In this document: positions 45,306-54,677 of the stretch, one piece after another
Numbering within the stretch: the stretch's first letter is position 1
How the letters are laid out: every line of letters begins with the position of its first letter
From: Actinopolyspora alba
GTDB lineage: Bacteria; Actinomycetota; Actinomycetes; Mycobacteriales; Pseudonocardiaceae
Length of the DNA: 64,000 nucleotides
Direction of reading: 5' to 3'
Assembly (NCBI RefSeq): GCF_900112765.1
Contig: NZ_FOMZ01000015.1
Location: 62,001-126,000 of the forward strand
Made by a program: the position numbers and the translations under genes
Notes under the pieces: model-generated
What the model saw: only the letters and a program-made list of their open reading frames with translations
What the model was told of the DNA's origin: nothing
Databases searched by the model: none

Positions 45306-45541
45306 CTGTCCTCGCCGACGCGTTGGAGCACCTCGTCCGGGGGATCGTTGACAATCCCGACGAGGTGCGTGTCGAGTCGTTGACCACTCGCCGTGGTCGT
45401 ACTCTCGAAGTTCACGTCAATCCCGACGACCTCGGCAAGGTGATCGGCCGGGGCGGTCGGACCGCCACCGCGTTGCGCACCGTCGTTTCCGGCGTGGGCG
45501 GCCGTGGCATCAGGGTCGACGTGGTCGATACCGATCGCTGA
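45302..45541 (+). CDS. khpA: KH-domain RNA-binding protein KhpA
   Basis: A 79-residue protein that is essentially one KH domain, with the [17 protein letters not shown] loop holding the G-x-x-G RNA-binding motif. KhpA (YlqC family) works with KhpB in RNA binding and cell-size control in other bacteria; it corresponds to Rv2908c. Its GTG overlaps the rpsP stop by four bases (GTGA), so translation is coupled. rimM follows. Confidence 0.92.
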   Translation: MTVLADALEHLVRGIVDNPDEVRVESLTTRRGRTLEVHVNPDDLGKVIGRGGRTATALRTVVSGVGGRGIRVDVVDTDR

Positions 45542-45551
45542 GAAGCCCATG

Positions 45552-46094
45552 ATGGCCGAGCAACAGGCGGCTCCACTCGTGGTTGGTCGTGTGGTCAAAC
45601 CGCACGGAATCCAGGGCGAGTTGGTGGTGGAGATCCGCACGGACAGTCCGGAGCGTCGTTTCGTCGTGGGCGCCGTACTCGGAGTGCTGTGGAAGTCCCG
45701 GGGAACGCGTCCCGAGTCGCTCGAACTGGCGGCCGTCCGGTGGCACGCCGGACGGCCGCTGGTCAAAGCCGTCGAAGTGACCACGCGTGAGGACGCCGAG
45801 CGCCTTCGGGGCGTGCTGCTCGGGGTTCGGCCGGACGAACTGGAACAACTCGAGGACCCGGACGAGTTCCACGACCACGAGCTGGAAGGGCTGCGGGCGG
45901 TCCGTCCGGACGGCGCCGAGCTGGGCAGTCTGCTCGGTGTGCTGCACGCCCCGGCGGGGGAGTTGTTGCGGTTGTCGCTCCCGGACGGGCGGGAGGCCCT
46001 GGTGCCGTTCGTCGCCGACATCGTCGTCGACGTGGACACCGACCACGGCACCGTCACCATCGACCCTCCCGAGGGGCTCCTGGAACTCTTCTGA
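45552..46094 (+). CDS. rimM: Ribosome maturation factor RimM
   Basis: A 180-residue RimM that assists 30S head maturation through uS19. The N-terminal VVGRVVKPHGIQGELVVEI and the C-terminal PRC-barrel segment FVADIVVDVDTDHGTVTIDPPEGLLEL are diagnostic. Two consecutive ATGs at 45549 and 45552 could start it; GAGAAG at 45540-45545 spaces better to the second. It is the third gene of the rpsP operon and is followed by a poly-C tract before trmD. Confidence 0.94.
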   Translation: MAEQQAAPLVVGRVVKPHGIQGELVVEIRTDSPERRFVVGAVLGVLWKSRGTRPESLELAAVRWHAGRPLVKAVEVTTREDAERLRGVLLGVRPDELEQLEDPDEFHDHELEGLRAVRPDGAELGSLLGVLHAPAGELLRLSLPDGREALVPFVADIVVDVDTDHGTVTIDPPEGLLELF

Positions 46095-46140
46095 GCCGAT
46101 GACGAACCGCCGTTCCCCACCGGGGAACGTCCTGTTCACG

Positions 46141-46158
46141 CCCCCCCCCCCCCCCCCC
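46141..46158. repeat. 18-base poly-C homopolymer tract between rimM and trmD
   Basis: Eighteen C in a row lie 46 bases after the rimM stop and 85 before the trmD start. It is by far the longest single-base run in the window. Such tracts slip during replication; a sequencing or assembly error in the count is also possible. Confidence 0.9.
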
Positions 46159-46243
46159 GAGTCCGGCGTGTTTCTCGCCACGTCCTCGGCTCGCGGCCAT
46201 GCGGTTCGACTGGTCGGCGGCCCGACCCCGGAAGGGAGCTGTG

Positions 46244-47014
46244 TTGCGGATCGACGTGTTGACGATCTTTCCCGATTATCTGGCTCCGGTACGGGAGGCC
46301 CTGCTGGGAAAGGCGATCGAGCGGGGCAGGATCTCCGTGGGGGTGCACGACCTGCGTGACTGGACCCACGATGTCCATCGCTCGGTCGATGACAGTCCCT
46401 ACGGCGGCGGCCCCGGCATGGTGATGAAACCGGACGTGTGGGGTGAGGCGCTCGACAGCGTGGCCGCCGAGGCGGCGGAAACCCCTCGTCTGGTCGTCCC
46501 CACGCCCGCCGGAGTGCCGTTCGACCAGCGCACTGCCCGTCGCTGGGCCCGCGAAGAGCGCCTGATCTTCGCCTGTGGCCGTTACGAAGGCATCGACCAG
46601 CGAGTCATCGACGACGCAGCCCGGAGGATGCCCGTCGAGGAGGTGTCCATCGGCGATTACGTCCTCGTCGGTGGCGAGGTGGCCGCGCTGACCATGATCG
46701 AGGCCGTGGCGCGGTTGTTGCCCGGGGTGCTCGGCAACCCGGCCTCCGCGGAGCAGGACTCGTTCTCGGACGGACTGCTGGAGGGGCCGAGCTACACGCG
46801 CCCGGAAACCTGGCGGGGGCTCTCGGTCCCCGATGTGCTGCGCTCCGGTGACCACGCGGCGGTGCGTCGCTGGCGCAGAGAGCAGGGTTTGGAACGTACG
46901 CTGCGCCGCCGCCCCGAGCTGCTCGACACCCTCCCCCCGGAGGAACTGGACGAGCACGACCGGGCACTGCTGGACCGGCTGCGACGGGAGCGTGCCTCGT
47001 CCGGCGATGAGTAG
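46244..47014 (+). CDS. trmD: tRNA (guanine37-N1)-methyltransferase
   Basis: A 256-residue SPOUT-fold methyltransferase that makes m1G37 in tRNA and prevents frameshifts. [42 protein letters not shown] and [22 protein letters not shown] are the family motifs, the last forming the knot. GTG at 46241 and TTG at 46244 are adjacent starts; AAGGGAG at 46232-46238 suits the TTG and gives the canonical MRIDV start. The pairing with rimM is conserved; the intervening poly-C tract is not a usual feature. Confidence 0.94.
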   Translation: MRIDVLTIFPDYLAPVREALLGKAIERGRISVGVHDLRDWTHDVHRSVDDSPYGGGPGMVMKPDVWGEALDSVAAEAAETPRLVVPTPAGVPFDQRTARRWAREERLIFACGRYEGIDQRVIDDAARRMPVEEVSIGDYVLVGGEVAALTMIEAVARLLPGVLGNPASAEQDSFSDGLLEGPSYTRPETWRGLSVPDVLRSGDHAAVRRWRREQGLERTLRRRPELLDTLPPEELDEHDRALLDRLRRERASSGDE

Positions 47015-47397
47015 GGGAACGGCGAGTCCGCCGGGCTCACTTGCCCGGGGAGGATCGCTTCGGCGCTCTCGCCTCCGGTGACGTCGGGGCTCGTTCGGAG
47101 GCGGCGAACCCGGCTGATAAGCTGCCCGGTGAGACAACGCGACCGGTGCGGTGGCAGTACCACCGGTAATCGCTTTTCTGCTCCGGCGGACGTCTTCCTC
47201 GTGGTACGAGGTGACGCAAAACGACTCGGTGACTACCCGGGGCCCGATCGGTGTTGTCGGGTAGGTCACAGGGGAATCCGCGCGGCCCGTCAGGGTCGAG
47301 AGGCGGATCGGTCGCCGTGACGCGAGTCGCGGCTCGCCCGAACAGATTTCACTGTCGTGAGTGAACGTTCAACGACACGGATGAGGACGGACCACCG
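47015..47397. other. Intergenic leader region of rplS
   Basis: A 383-base gap between trmD and rplS. A stem ACCGGTG/CACCGGT occurs near 47140-47170 and a possible -10 box TAAGCT near 47117, but the matching -35 box is not clear. It presumably carries the rplS promoter. No gene is supported. Confidence 0.45.
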
Positions 47398-47757
47398 ATG
47401 AACAAGCTGGACGCGCTGGACGCCCAGTCGATGCGCTCCGACATCCCAGACTTCCGGCCCGGCGACACGCTGAAGGTCCACGTCCGCGTCATCGAGGGTT
47501 CGCGCGAGCGTGTCCAGGTCTTCCAGGGTGTGGTCATCCGCCGGCAGGGCGGTGGCATCCGGGAGACCTTCACCGTTCGCAAGGTCTCCTTCGGTGTCGG
47601 CGTGGAGCGGACCTTCCCGGTGCACAGCCCCAACATCGCCAAGATCGAGGTCGCAACGCGTGGCGACGTTCGGCGGGCGAAGCTGTACTACCTGCGTAAC
47701 CGGGTCGGCAAGGCTGCGCGCGTCAAGGAGAAGAAGCTGGCCAAGTCCTCCTCCTGA
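47398..47757 (+). CDS. rplS: Large subunit ribosomal protein bL19
   Basis: A 119-residue bL19 at the 30S-50S interface. [32 protein letters not shown] and [22 protein letters not shown] are diagnostic, and the length is normal. The ATG at 47398 follows a GAGGAC. It has its own terminator (47811-47844), so it is probably a single-gene transcript between the trmD and lepB units. Confidence 0.96.
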   Translation: MNKLDALDAQSMRSDIPDFRPGDTLKVHVRVIEGSRERVQVFQGVVIRRQGGGIRETFTVRKVSFGVGVERTFPVHSPNIAKIEVATRGDVRRAKLYYLRNRVGKAARVKEKKLAKSSS

Positions 47758-48159
47758 CGCGCTGCCGCGCCGGTGGCATCTATCTACCACCGGACGGAAC
47801 GCCATCGACGATGCACGGTCCCGAGGCTCGGGGCCGTGCATTTTGTCGTCCCGTTCCCGAGTGCTCGAAGTTCCCCGGCCCCGCTTCTCCGGGACGCCCC
47901 ACGGGGCCGCGGGATCGGGCCACGTGCTTTCGGAAGCGGTGATTCGTGTCAGGCTGGTTTCCTTCGATCAGGTGAAACCGACCCGGTCGGTTCCGGGGCA
48001 TCGTGCCCGATCGTCGGTCACTTGGCTCGACAACCGGGCGGGATGATCGTGACAGATCGGTAAAAGTGCACCGCAACCGTGATGAATCCGGCAGCTGTTA
48101 CGCGTGTTCCCTCGCGGGGTCGCGGGAGACGGGCATCGTGTATCCAGTAGCCTGGCCGC
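47758..48159. other. Intergenic region between rplS and lepB
   Basis: A 402-base gap. It contains the rplS terminator at 47811-47844; the rest presumably holds the lepB promoter. Short open frames here have no family features. Confidence 0.55.
47811..47844 (+). terminator. Intrinsic terminator of rplS
   Basis: ATGCACGG (47811-47818) pairs with CCGTGCAT (47834-47841), continued inward by CCCGAG (47820-47825) with CTCGGG (47827-47832). The stem is followed by TTTT (47841-47844) and GTCG. Confidence 0.88.
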
Positions 48160-49110
48160 GTGGCCGACGTCATGCGTTCCCAAGGACCCGACGAGGACCC
48201 TGCGGAGGGCTCCTCGGACGAGCAGGCAGCCGCCGAACAGGCGGACGAGACGCGTTCCTCGGCGCGAAACGCTTCGAAGCGGTCCGGAAAGTCCAGGAAG
48301 GGCTCCTTCTGGTGGGAACTGTTCGTCCTGATAAGCACCGCGCTGGTGCTGACCGTGCTGCTGCAGCTGTTCGTCGCGCGAGTGTTCCTGATCCCCTCGC
48401 GCTCGATGGAGCAGACGCTGCACGGTTGTGACGGGTGCAGCAACGACCGGATCCTCGTCGACAAGATCACCTATCGGTTCAGCGATCCCCAGCCGGGCGA
48501 CGTGGTCGTGTTCAGCGGACCGAAGAGCTGGATGGCCGACGAGGGCGGTGTGTCCGAACCCACCAATCCGGTGGTCGGTTTCTCCTACCGCATCGGTTCG
48601 CTGCTCCACCTGGTCGAGCCCGTCGAGAAGGACTTCGTCAAGCGCGTGATCGCCACCGGCGGGCAGACCGTGGAGTGCTGTGACGAGCAGAACCGGGTTC
48701 TGGTGGACGGCGAGCCGCTCGACGAGCCCTACATCTACTGGGCTCCCGGATCTCCGCAGCAGCAGGAGGAGTTCGGCCCGGTGACCGTGCCGGAGGATCA
48801 CCTCTGGGTCATGGGGGACAACCGGAACAACTCGCTGGACTCCAGGTACCAGGGTGGTGGTGGCCGCGCCGGTGCCGTCCCGGTCGACAACGTGGTCGGT
48901 AAGGCGCAGGTGATTCTGCTGCCGCCCGGACGGTGGCAGGGTATCGAGGAATCGAACCCGCAGGCCGTGGCGCTCGGTCCCGGCGGGGATCCGTGGTCCG
49001 GATCCCCCGGCTGGGAAGGACTGCGGTACCTGGTGGTCGTACCGGCCGTGTGGTCGATTCGCCGCGGTTCGCTGGTTGCAGCACGCTCGCGTACGTGGGA
49101 GCGACACTGA
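48160..49110 (+). CDS. lepB: Signal peptidase I
   Basis: A 316-residue membrane protease that removes Sec/Tat signal peptides. A charged cytoplasmic N-terminus (1-50) leads into one membrane helix (about 53-76). The catalytic serine is S82 in PSRSMEQTL and the general base lysine is K161 in DFVKRVIATGG; GDNRNNSLDSR near 228-238 is the third conserved box. The GTG at 48160 is the longest reasonable start; an ATG at 48172 would drop four residues. The end overlaps or abuts the rnhB start. It fits with ffh and ftsY in the same block. Confidence 0.94.
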   Translation: MADVMRSQGPDEDPAEGSSDEQAAAEQADETRSSARNASKRSGKSRKGSFWWELFVLISTALVLTVLLQLFVARVFLIPSRSMEQTLHGCDGCSNDRILVDKITYRFSDPQPGDVVVFSGPKSWMADEGGVSEPTNPVVGFSYRIGSLLHLVEPVEKDFVKRVIATGGQTVECCDEQNRVLVDGEPLDEPYIYWAPGSPQQQEEFGPVTVPEDHLWVMGDNRNNSLDSRYQGGGGRAGAVPVDNVVGKAQVILLPPGRWQGIEESNPQAVALGPGGDPWSGSPGWEGLRYLVVVPAVWSIRRGSLVAARSRTWERH

Positions 49111-49112
49111 GC

Positions 49113-49895
49113 TTGCGGAACAAATCCGCTGAGCTGGGGTTGCCGCGCACCATCGTGCGAAGGGACTCCGGTAGCTGGGCACTGCAGAACGCACTGGAAC
49201 GTCGGGGGCTCGGCCCCGTGGCCGGTGTCGATGAGGCGGGGCGCGGCGCTTGCGCCGGTCCGTTGGTGGTCGCCGCCTGCGTCCTGCGCGCGGGCTCGGG
49301 ACGTCGGTTCGACGGTTTGACCGACTCCAAGCTGCTCACCGCCCGTGCTCGTGATCACTGGTTCGAGGTCGTCCGTGCCTCGGCGGTGGGATACTGCGTG
49401 GTTTCGATCGAACCGGCCGAGGTCGACGCGATGGGGGTGCACGTCGCCAACCTGGAAGGAATGCGCCGTGCGGTCGCCGGTCTCGGGGTTCATCCCGGTT
49501 ATGTGCTCACCGACGGCTTCCGGGTGGAGGGGTTGACCGCCCCCAGCGTGGCAGTGCGCAAGGGGGACCGGGCGGCCGGTTGCGTGGCGGCGGCTTCCGT
49601 GCTCGCGAAGGTCAGCCGGGACCGGAAGATGAACGAGCTGCACGTCTCGTGCCCGGAGTACGGTTTCGACGTGCACAAAGGGTATTCGACAGCGCGACAC
49701 ACCTCCGCTCTCCGGTTACACGGTCCCACCACGGAGCATCGCTGGAGTTACTCGAACGTGGTGGAGGCCGCGGTCACTCACGGTATGCGTTCGCCACGAG
49801 GCAACAGTAGTGAATCCGGATTGTTCGATGCTTTTGATCAAGCTGTGATGGACAATGGGAGTGCCGCCATTGGGCATCCGTGGACCGATCAGTGA
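49113..49895 (+). CDS. rnhB: Ribonuclease HII
   Basis: A 260-residue RNase HII that removes ribonucleotides from DNA hybrids. The first catalytic pair D40-E41 lies in GVDEAGRGACAGP, followed by LTDSKLL, a further aspartate in LTDGFRVEG, and the HKGYSTARHTSALRLHGPTTEHRWSY block. The C-terminus has about 35 extra residues. The TTG at 49113 is two bases after the lepB stop; a GTG at 49095 inside lepB is the alternative. The lepB-rnhB-DUF2469 order matches Rv2903c-Rv2901c. Confidence 0.92.
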   Translation: MRNKSAELGLPRTIVRRDSGSWALQNALERRGLGPVAGVDEAGRGACAGPLVVAACVLRAGSGRRFDGLTDSKLLTARARDHWFEVVRASAVGYCVVSIEPAEVDAMGVHVANLEGMRRAVAGLGVHPGYVLTDGFRVEGLTAPSVAVRKGDRAAGCVAAASVLAKVSRDRKMNELHVSCPEYGFDVHKGYSTARHTSALRLHGPTTEHRWSYSNVVEAAVTHGMRSPRGNSSESGLFDAFDQAVMDNGSAAIGHPWTDQ

Positions 49896-49916
49896 CAGGA
49901 AAGGGCTCGCACAGCC

Positions 49917-50240
49917 ATGAGCGCCGAGGATCTCGAGAAGTACGAGACCGAGATGGAGCTGCAACTCTACAAGGAGTACCGCGACATCGTCGGTCAGTTC
50001 ACCTACGTGGTGGAGACCGAACGGCGTTTCTACCTGGCCAACGGGGTGGACGTTCAGGTGCGCAACTCGGATACCGAGGTGTATTTCGAGGTGGTCATGT
50101 CGGATGCCTGGGTCTGGGACATGTACCGCCCCGCCCGGTTCGTCAAGAACGTTCGAGTGATCACGTTCAAGGACGTCAACGTCGAGGAACTCGACAAGCC
50201 GGAACTCCGGCTGCCGGAGAGCGGGACGCCGTTCGGCTGA
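49917..50240 (+). CDS. DUF2469 family protein
   Basis: A 107-residue protein of the actinobacterial DUF2469 family. MSAEDLEKYETEMELQLYKEYRDIVGQF and FYLANGVDVQVR are nearly invariant in the family, as is the WVWDMYRPARFVKNVRV segment. No catalytic site is apparent, and the function is unknown. It starts 21 bases after rnhB and corresponds to Rv2901c, so a link with RNase HII or envelope processing is possible but unproven. Confidence 0.9.
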   Translation: MSAEDLEKYETEMELQLYKEYRDIVGQFTYVVETERRFYLANGVDVQVRNSDTEVYFEVVMSDAWVWDMYRPARFVKNVRVITFKDVNVEELDKPELRLPESGTPFG

Positions 50241-50552
50241 TGGTTCGCGTGCCTCGCTCCGAGGCCCGAGGAGTCCGGTGCGCGAGTCGAATGCCACGGG
50301 AAGTGCCGGGGAGTCTCGTGGGTGCCCGCTCGTCGTCTCCCGTGCCCTCGTCACTTCCCGGACGTGGCCGGTCACCGGCCCACGTGCCGTCACCGGCCAC
50401 GTCGGCGAGCTCCGTCACGGGGCGGTGAGCCACGGGCACGTGGTTGTCCACATCTTCCGCGGTGCTACACAACCGAATGATTCGAGTTTGGTGGGCGCGT
50501 AGCGCTCCGGGCAGGTTGGAAGTGTCCGATCCAACCGATCCCGGAGGCGCCC
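50241..50552. other. Intergenic region with a 12-bp inverted repeat
   Basis: A 312-base gap before yraN. GACGTGGCCGGT (50361-50372) pairs perfectly with ACCGGCCACGTC (50392-50403), a likely terminator for the rnhB-DUF2469 transcript although no T-run follows. Nothing else is identified. Confidence 0.55.
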
Positions 50553-50954
50553 ATGACACCGAAACCCATCATCGGAGCAGTCTCGGACGACGACACGCAC
50601 GGCAGAAGACACGCCCTGGGGAGAGCGGGCGAGCGGCTGGCGGCGGAGTATCTCCGGCAGCGGGGCCTGGTGGTGCTCTCCCGTAACTGGAGCTGCCCGC
50701 AGGGGGAGCTCGACATCGTCTGCACCGACGGGCGCCGCGTGATCGTCTGCGAGGTCAAGACGCGATCCGGGATCGATTACGGTTCCCCGGTCGAGGCGGT
50801 GAGCCCGCACAAGGTACGCAAACTGCGAGAGGTCGCCGCCGCCTGGCTCCGGGCCCACGACGTCCGCAACTGTCCGGTTCGGTTCGACGTGCTGTCCGTG
50901 CTGTGGCCACCCGACTCGCCGGTGCGCATCGAGCACCACGAGGAGGTGTGCTGA
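50553..50954 (+). CDS. YraN family (UPF0102) endonuclease-like protein
   Basis: A 133-residue protein with a restriction-endonuclease-like core: [24 protein letters not shown], then [23 protein letters not shown], where the E/D-x(n)-E-x-K pattern resembles the nuclease active site. The family is widespread and nearly always next to comM/dprA; its exact role is not settled. The ATG at 50553 has GGAGG five bases before it. The next gene begins one base after its stop. Confidence 0.9.
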   Translation: MTPKPIIGAVSDDDTHGRRHALGRAGERLAAEYLRQRGLVVLSRNWSCPQGELDIVCTDGRRVIVCEVKTRSGIDYGSPVEAVSPHKVRKLREVAAAWLRAHDVRNCPVRFDVLSVLWPPDSPVRIEHHEEVC

Positions 50955-50955
50955 G

Positions 50956-52479
50956 TTGGCGCTGCACACCACCTGGGCGGTGGCCTTGTTCGGTGTGGAC
51001 GGTGTGCTGGTCGAGATCGAGTCCGACGTCCGCAGTGGTGGTATCCCCAGTGTTCAGCTGCTGGGGCTGCCGGACGCGGCACTGCAGGAATCGAAGAATC
51101 GGGTCCGTGCCGCGATCAGGAACTCCGGGGAGCACTGGCCGCAGTCCTGCGTCACCCTGGCGTTGTCACCGGCCGCCATGCCGAAGACCGGAACCTCGTT
51201 CGACACCGCCCTGGCCGTGGCGGTGCTCGCCGGGGCCGAACGCGTGCCCGCGGGCAGGCTCGACGGAACGGTCTTTTTCGGGGAGCTGGCACTGGACGGT
51301 CGTATTCGTCCGGTGAGCGGACTCGTGCCCGGACTGTTGGCAGCCGTCGCGGGTGGCATGCGACGCGCGGTCGTGCCGCTGGAAGGGCTGCGGGAAGCCG
51401 GTCTCGTCGAGCGGATCGAGATCCTCGGCGCCGAGACCCTGCGGGAGGTGATCGACTGGACACGGGGCACCGGAGAGCTGTGGTCCGGTCCCGACCCGGC
51501 GGACGAGGGTGTGCCTCGGTCGTCTCCGGCACCGGATCTGGTCGACGTCCTCGGGCAACCGGAGGCGCGGCGGGCACTGGAGATAGCGGCGGCGGGTGGC
51601 CATCATCTCCTGATGGTCGGCCCGCCCGGGACGGGCAAGACGATGCTGGCGGGACGACTGCCCGGCTTGCTTCCGGAACTGTCGGTACCGCGGGCCCTGG
51701 AGACCACCGCGGTGCACTCCGTCGCGGGTGAACTGTCCGAGAACGCCACGCTGCTGCGTACCCCGCCGTTCGTGGCTCCGCACCACTCGATATCCCTTCC
51801 CGGCCTGATAGGCGGCGGAACCGGACTCGCCAGACCGGGTGCCGTCAGTCGCGCCCACCACGGGGTGCTGTTCCTGGACGAAGCCTGCGAATGGGGGACG
51901 AAACGGCTGGAATCCATGCGGACCGCCCTCGAGGAGGGGGAGATCCGGTTGGCCAGGAGTGAGGGCACCCTGCGCTATCCGGCCCGGTTCCAGCTGGTCA
52001 TGGCCACCAATCCGTGTCCCTGCGCACCCGCCAGGGACATCGACTGCCAGTGCACACCGCACGCTCGGCGAAAGTACTTCAGCAGGCTTTCCGGGCCGTT
52101 GCTGGACCGTATCGACCTGTGGGTGCGGATGCGTCCGATGTCCACGATGGAACTGCCCGACGACGAACCCCCGGAATCCTCCGCCACGGTGCGCGAGCGG
52201 GTCTCCCGGGCACACCGAACCGCTCTCCTGCGGTGGGAGAAGCACGGCTGGCGTTCGAACTCCGAAGTTCCCGGCCCCGTACTACGACGTGAGTTCCCGT
52301 TGCCGGACAGTGCCACGAGACTGTTGGACAAAGGACTCGACACGGGTGCGTTGACGGCGAGGGGAGCCGACCGGTGTCTGCGTGTCGCCTGGACGCTGAG
52401 TGATCTGGACGGGGCGGAACGCCCCGAGGTGGATCACGTGGCCGCCGCGCTGCGGTTCCGTGACAGGACCACCGCATGA
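50956..52479 (+). CDS. comM: YifB/ComM family Mg-chelatase-like AAA ATPase
   Basis: A 507-residue AAA+ protein. An N-terminal Lon-like domain (about 1-160, VRSGGIPSVQLLGLPDAALQESKNRVRAA) precedes the ATPase with Walker A GPPGTGKT near 221-228, Walker B GVLFLDEA, and the C-terminal Mg-chelatase region. ComM promotes branch migration during natural transformation in Vibrio; the actinobacterial role is less clear. TTG at 50956 lies one base after the yraN stop, so translation is coupled. The dprA start overlaps its stop by four bases. Confidence 0.92.
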   Translation: MALHTTWAVALFGVDGVLVEIESDVRSGGIPSVQLLGLPDAALQESKNRVRAAIRNSGEHWPQSCVTLALSPAAMPKTGTSFDTALAVAVLAGAERVPAGRLDGTVFFGELALDGRIRPVSGLVPGLLAAVAGGMRRAVVPLEGLREAGLVERIEILGAETLREVIDWTRGTGELWSGPDPADEGVPRSSPAPDLVDVLGQPEARRALEIAAAGGHHLLMVGPPGTGKTMLAGRLPGLLPELSVPRALETTAVHSVAGELSENATLLRTPPFVAPHHSISLPGLIGGGTGLARPGAVSRAHHGVLFLDEACEWGTKRLESMRTALEEGEIRLARSEGTLRYPARFQLVMATNPCPCAPARDIDCQCTPHARRKYFSRLSGPLLDRIDLWVRMRPMSTMELPDDEPPESSATVRERVSRAHRTALLRWEKHGWRSNSEVPGPVLRREFPLPDSATRLLDKGLDTGALTARGADRCLRVAWTLSDLDGAERPEVDHVAAALRFRDRTTA

Positions 52480-53627
52480 GCGCCTCCGCCGGATCAGTAA
52501 GCCCCGAGCGATTGTGCGCCTGGGCGTATCTGTCCGCCGTCGCCGAACCACCGGCACCGGCGTCCTACGGTTTCGTCGCGGTGCACGGTGCCGAAATCGC
52601 TGCCGATCGGATTCGGTCTGGCAACGTTCCCGGCGCGGTGGTCAACGAGACCGCCGCTCGTCGTGAGCACGTGTGTGGTGCCGAACTACTGGAACGCGCC
52701 CACCGGTCCGGAATTCGGCTGGTCACCCCCGAACACCGGGAATGGCCCGGTTTTCGGAGCGCCTTTCTGGAGGGGGCCACCGAGGTCGGACTGTCCGGGC
52801 TGGCCGCTCCGATGGCACTCTGGTGCCGTGGGAACGTCTCACCGGAAGCCGTGTTGCGCAGTGCGGTCGCGGTGGTCGGCGCCCGTGCCGCGACCGGTTA
52901 TGGCGAGTCCTGCGCGGCGGAACTGGGGTACGAACTGGCTCGTTCCGGAGCGACGGTGGTCTCGGGGGCCGCCTACGGAATCGACGGTGCCGCACACCGC
53001 GGCGCACTCGCCGCCGGTGGCGCCACCGCGGCGATTCTGGCCTGTGGCCCGGAACTCGACTATCCGGCGGGCCACGCCAGGCTCATCGCGCGTATCGCCG
53101 AGAACGGACTGGTGTGCAGCGAGTACCCACCCGGCACACCACCGAGGAAACACCGGTTCCTGGTCCGCAACCGCCTGATCGCGGCCGTGGCCGACGGTAC
53201 CGTGGTGGTGGAGGCGGGACTCCGAAGTGGGGCGGGCAACACCGCGGCCACCACCGACACCCTGGGTCTGCCGGTGATGGCTGTGCCCGGCCCGGTCACC
53301 TCGGCCAATTCGTCAGGTTGTCACGAGTTGATCCGTTCCGGAAAGGCCGTACTGGTGACCGGTGCCCCGGACGTGCTGGAGGTTGTTTCGAATATCGGTA
53401 CCGCCCAGGCACCGGAACGTGAACCCGCCCCGCGTCCCACGGACGAGCTCGACGAAGTTTCCCAACGTGTCCACGATTCGCTCTCGCCGACCCGGCGCCG
53501 TACCGTCGAACAGCTGGCACACGACACGGGGATAACGCGAAAGTCGGTGGTCACCTGCCTGAGCGCGTTGGAGATATCCGGATTCGTCCGGTGTGACGAT
53601 CGAGGATGGACACGTTGCGAGCAGTGA
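52476..53627 (+). CDS. dprA: DNA-processing protein DprA
   Basis: A 383-residue DprA that loads RecA onto incoming single-stranded DNA. The Rossmann-fold core contains VVGARAATGYGESCAAELGYELARSG, VSGAAYGIDGAAHRGAL and a FLVRNRLIAAVADGTVVVEA block. A C-terminal winged-helix domain (about 315-380) is present. It forms yraN-comM-dprA with tight overlaps. These genes are kept even in species with no known natural transformation. Confidence 0.94.
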   Translation: MSASAGSVSPERLCAWAYLSAVAEPPAPASYGFVAVHGAEIAADRIRSGNVPGAVVNETAARREHVCGAELLERAHRSGIRLVTPEHREWPGFRSAFLEGATEVGLSGLAAPMALWCRGNVSPEAVLRSAVAVVGARAATGYGESCAAELGYELARSGATVVSGAAYGIDGAAHRGALAAGGATAAILACGPELDYPAGHARLIARIAENGLVCSEYPPGTPPRKHRFLVRNRLIAAVADGTVVVEAGLRSGAGNTAATTDTLGLPVMAVPGPVTSANSSGCHELIRSGKAVLVTGAPDVLEVVSNIGTAQAPEREPAPRPTDELDEVSQRVHDSLSPTRRRTVEQLAHDTGITRKSVVTCLSALEISGFVRCDDRGWTRCEQ

Positions 53628-53696
53628 GATGTCGAGCGCGTATCGTGGCGTCGTGCTACTTGAATCCGGCGAACGCACCCAGCGACGTCACTCGGC

Positions 53697-54677
53697 ATGA
53701 ATCAGAAACGTTCCCAGCAGTCGACCAGGCCGGACCTGCTCGCGACCCGTCGAGGTCTTCCCGCCGAACTGACTACGGCAGTCGATCGTTTCGAGCGGTA
53801 CCTGGCGTGGGAGAGAGGGCTGTCCCGCCATACCGTGCGTGCCTACGTCACCGATGTCGTCTCGTTACTGGAACACTTCGGGGCCGAGTGCGCGGGGGAG
53901 GTTCCGGGGCTTCACGAACTCGGTATCGACTCGCTTCGTTCCTGGCTGAGTGCCGAGCACGAACGAGGTGCCAGTAGAACCACACTCGCTCGCCGTGCGG
54001 CGGCCGTCAGGGCTTTCACCGCTTGGGCGCATCGCCGAGAGCTGTTGACGGAGGATCCCGGGCCTCGGTTGTCCGTTCCGGGGGGCCGACGCAGGTTGCC
54101 GTCCGTCCTTCGCGAGGATCAGGCGGACTCGGCGCTGCGTGCGGCCGCCGCCGGGGCCGAGCAGGAGGACCCCGTGGCGCTACGTGATCACGCGGTGCTC
54201 GAACTGCTCTACGCGACCGGTGTGCGGGTCTCCGAACTGTGCGGACTCGACCTGGAGCACATCGACCACGAACGCCACATGCTGCGCGTAATCGGCAAGG
54301 CCGACCGGCAGCGGGCGGTTCCGTTCGGTGTTCCGGCCGCACGTGCCCTGGCCCGTTGGTTGGAGATCGGACGCCCTGAACTGTCCGGTTCCGCATCGGG
54401 GAACGCCCTGCTGCTCGGTGTTCGCGGTGGTCGGCTCAATCCGCGCAGCGTGCGACGTATCGTCCACGACGCCGTCAGCACCGTCCGTGACGCCGGTCGG
54501 CTGAGTCCGCACGGTCTGCGCCACTCCGCTGCGACGCATCTTTTGGAAGGAGGAGCGGACCTGCGTAGCGTACAGGAGTTGCTCGGTCACGCTACGCTTT
54601 CGACAACGCAGCTCTACACTCACGTGACCGTCGAACGGTTGAAGGCGATCCATGAGCGAACCCACCCCCGTTCCTGA
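53697..54677 (+). CDS. xerC: Tyrosine recombinase XerC
   Basis: A 326-residue tyrosine recombinase. The SAM-like core-binding domain spans about 25-110; the catalytic set is complete: R177 (ATGVRVSEL), K201 (IGKADRQR), H272 and R275 ([13 protein letters not shown]), H298 (LLGHATL) and Y307 (TTQLYTHV). With XerD it resolves chromosome dimers at dif. The position next to dprA matches Rv2894c. Its last 26 bases overlap the whiG start. No phage or integron features accompany it. Confidence 0.92.
   Translation: MNQKRSQQSTRPDLLATRRGLPAELTTAVDRFERYLAWERGLSRHTVRAYVTDVVSLLEHFGAECAGEVPGLHELGIDSLRSWLSAEHERGASRTTLARRAAAVRAFTAWAHRRELLTEDPGPRLSVPGGRRRLPSVLREDQADSALRAAAAGAEQEDPVALRDHAVLELLYATGVRVSELCGLDLEHIDHERHMLRVIGKADRQRAVPFGVPAARALARWLEIGRPELSGSASGNALLLGVRGGRLNPRSVRRIVHDAVSTVRDAGRLSPHGLRHSAATHLLEGGADLRSVQELLGHATLSTTQLYTHVTVERLKAIHERTHPRS

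Noticed and set aside
53697-54677. XerC as an integrase of a prophage or genomic island
   Set aside because: The flanking genes are conserved backbone in the same order as in M. tuberculosis, with no attachment sites, tRNA or phage genes.
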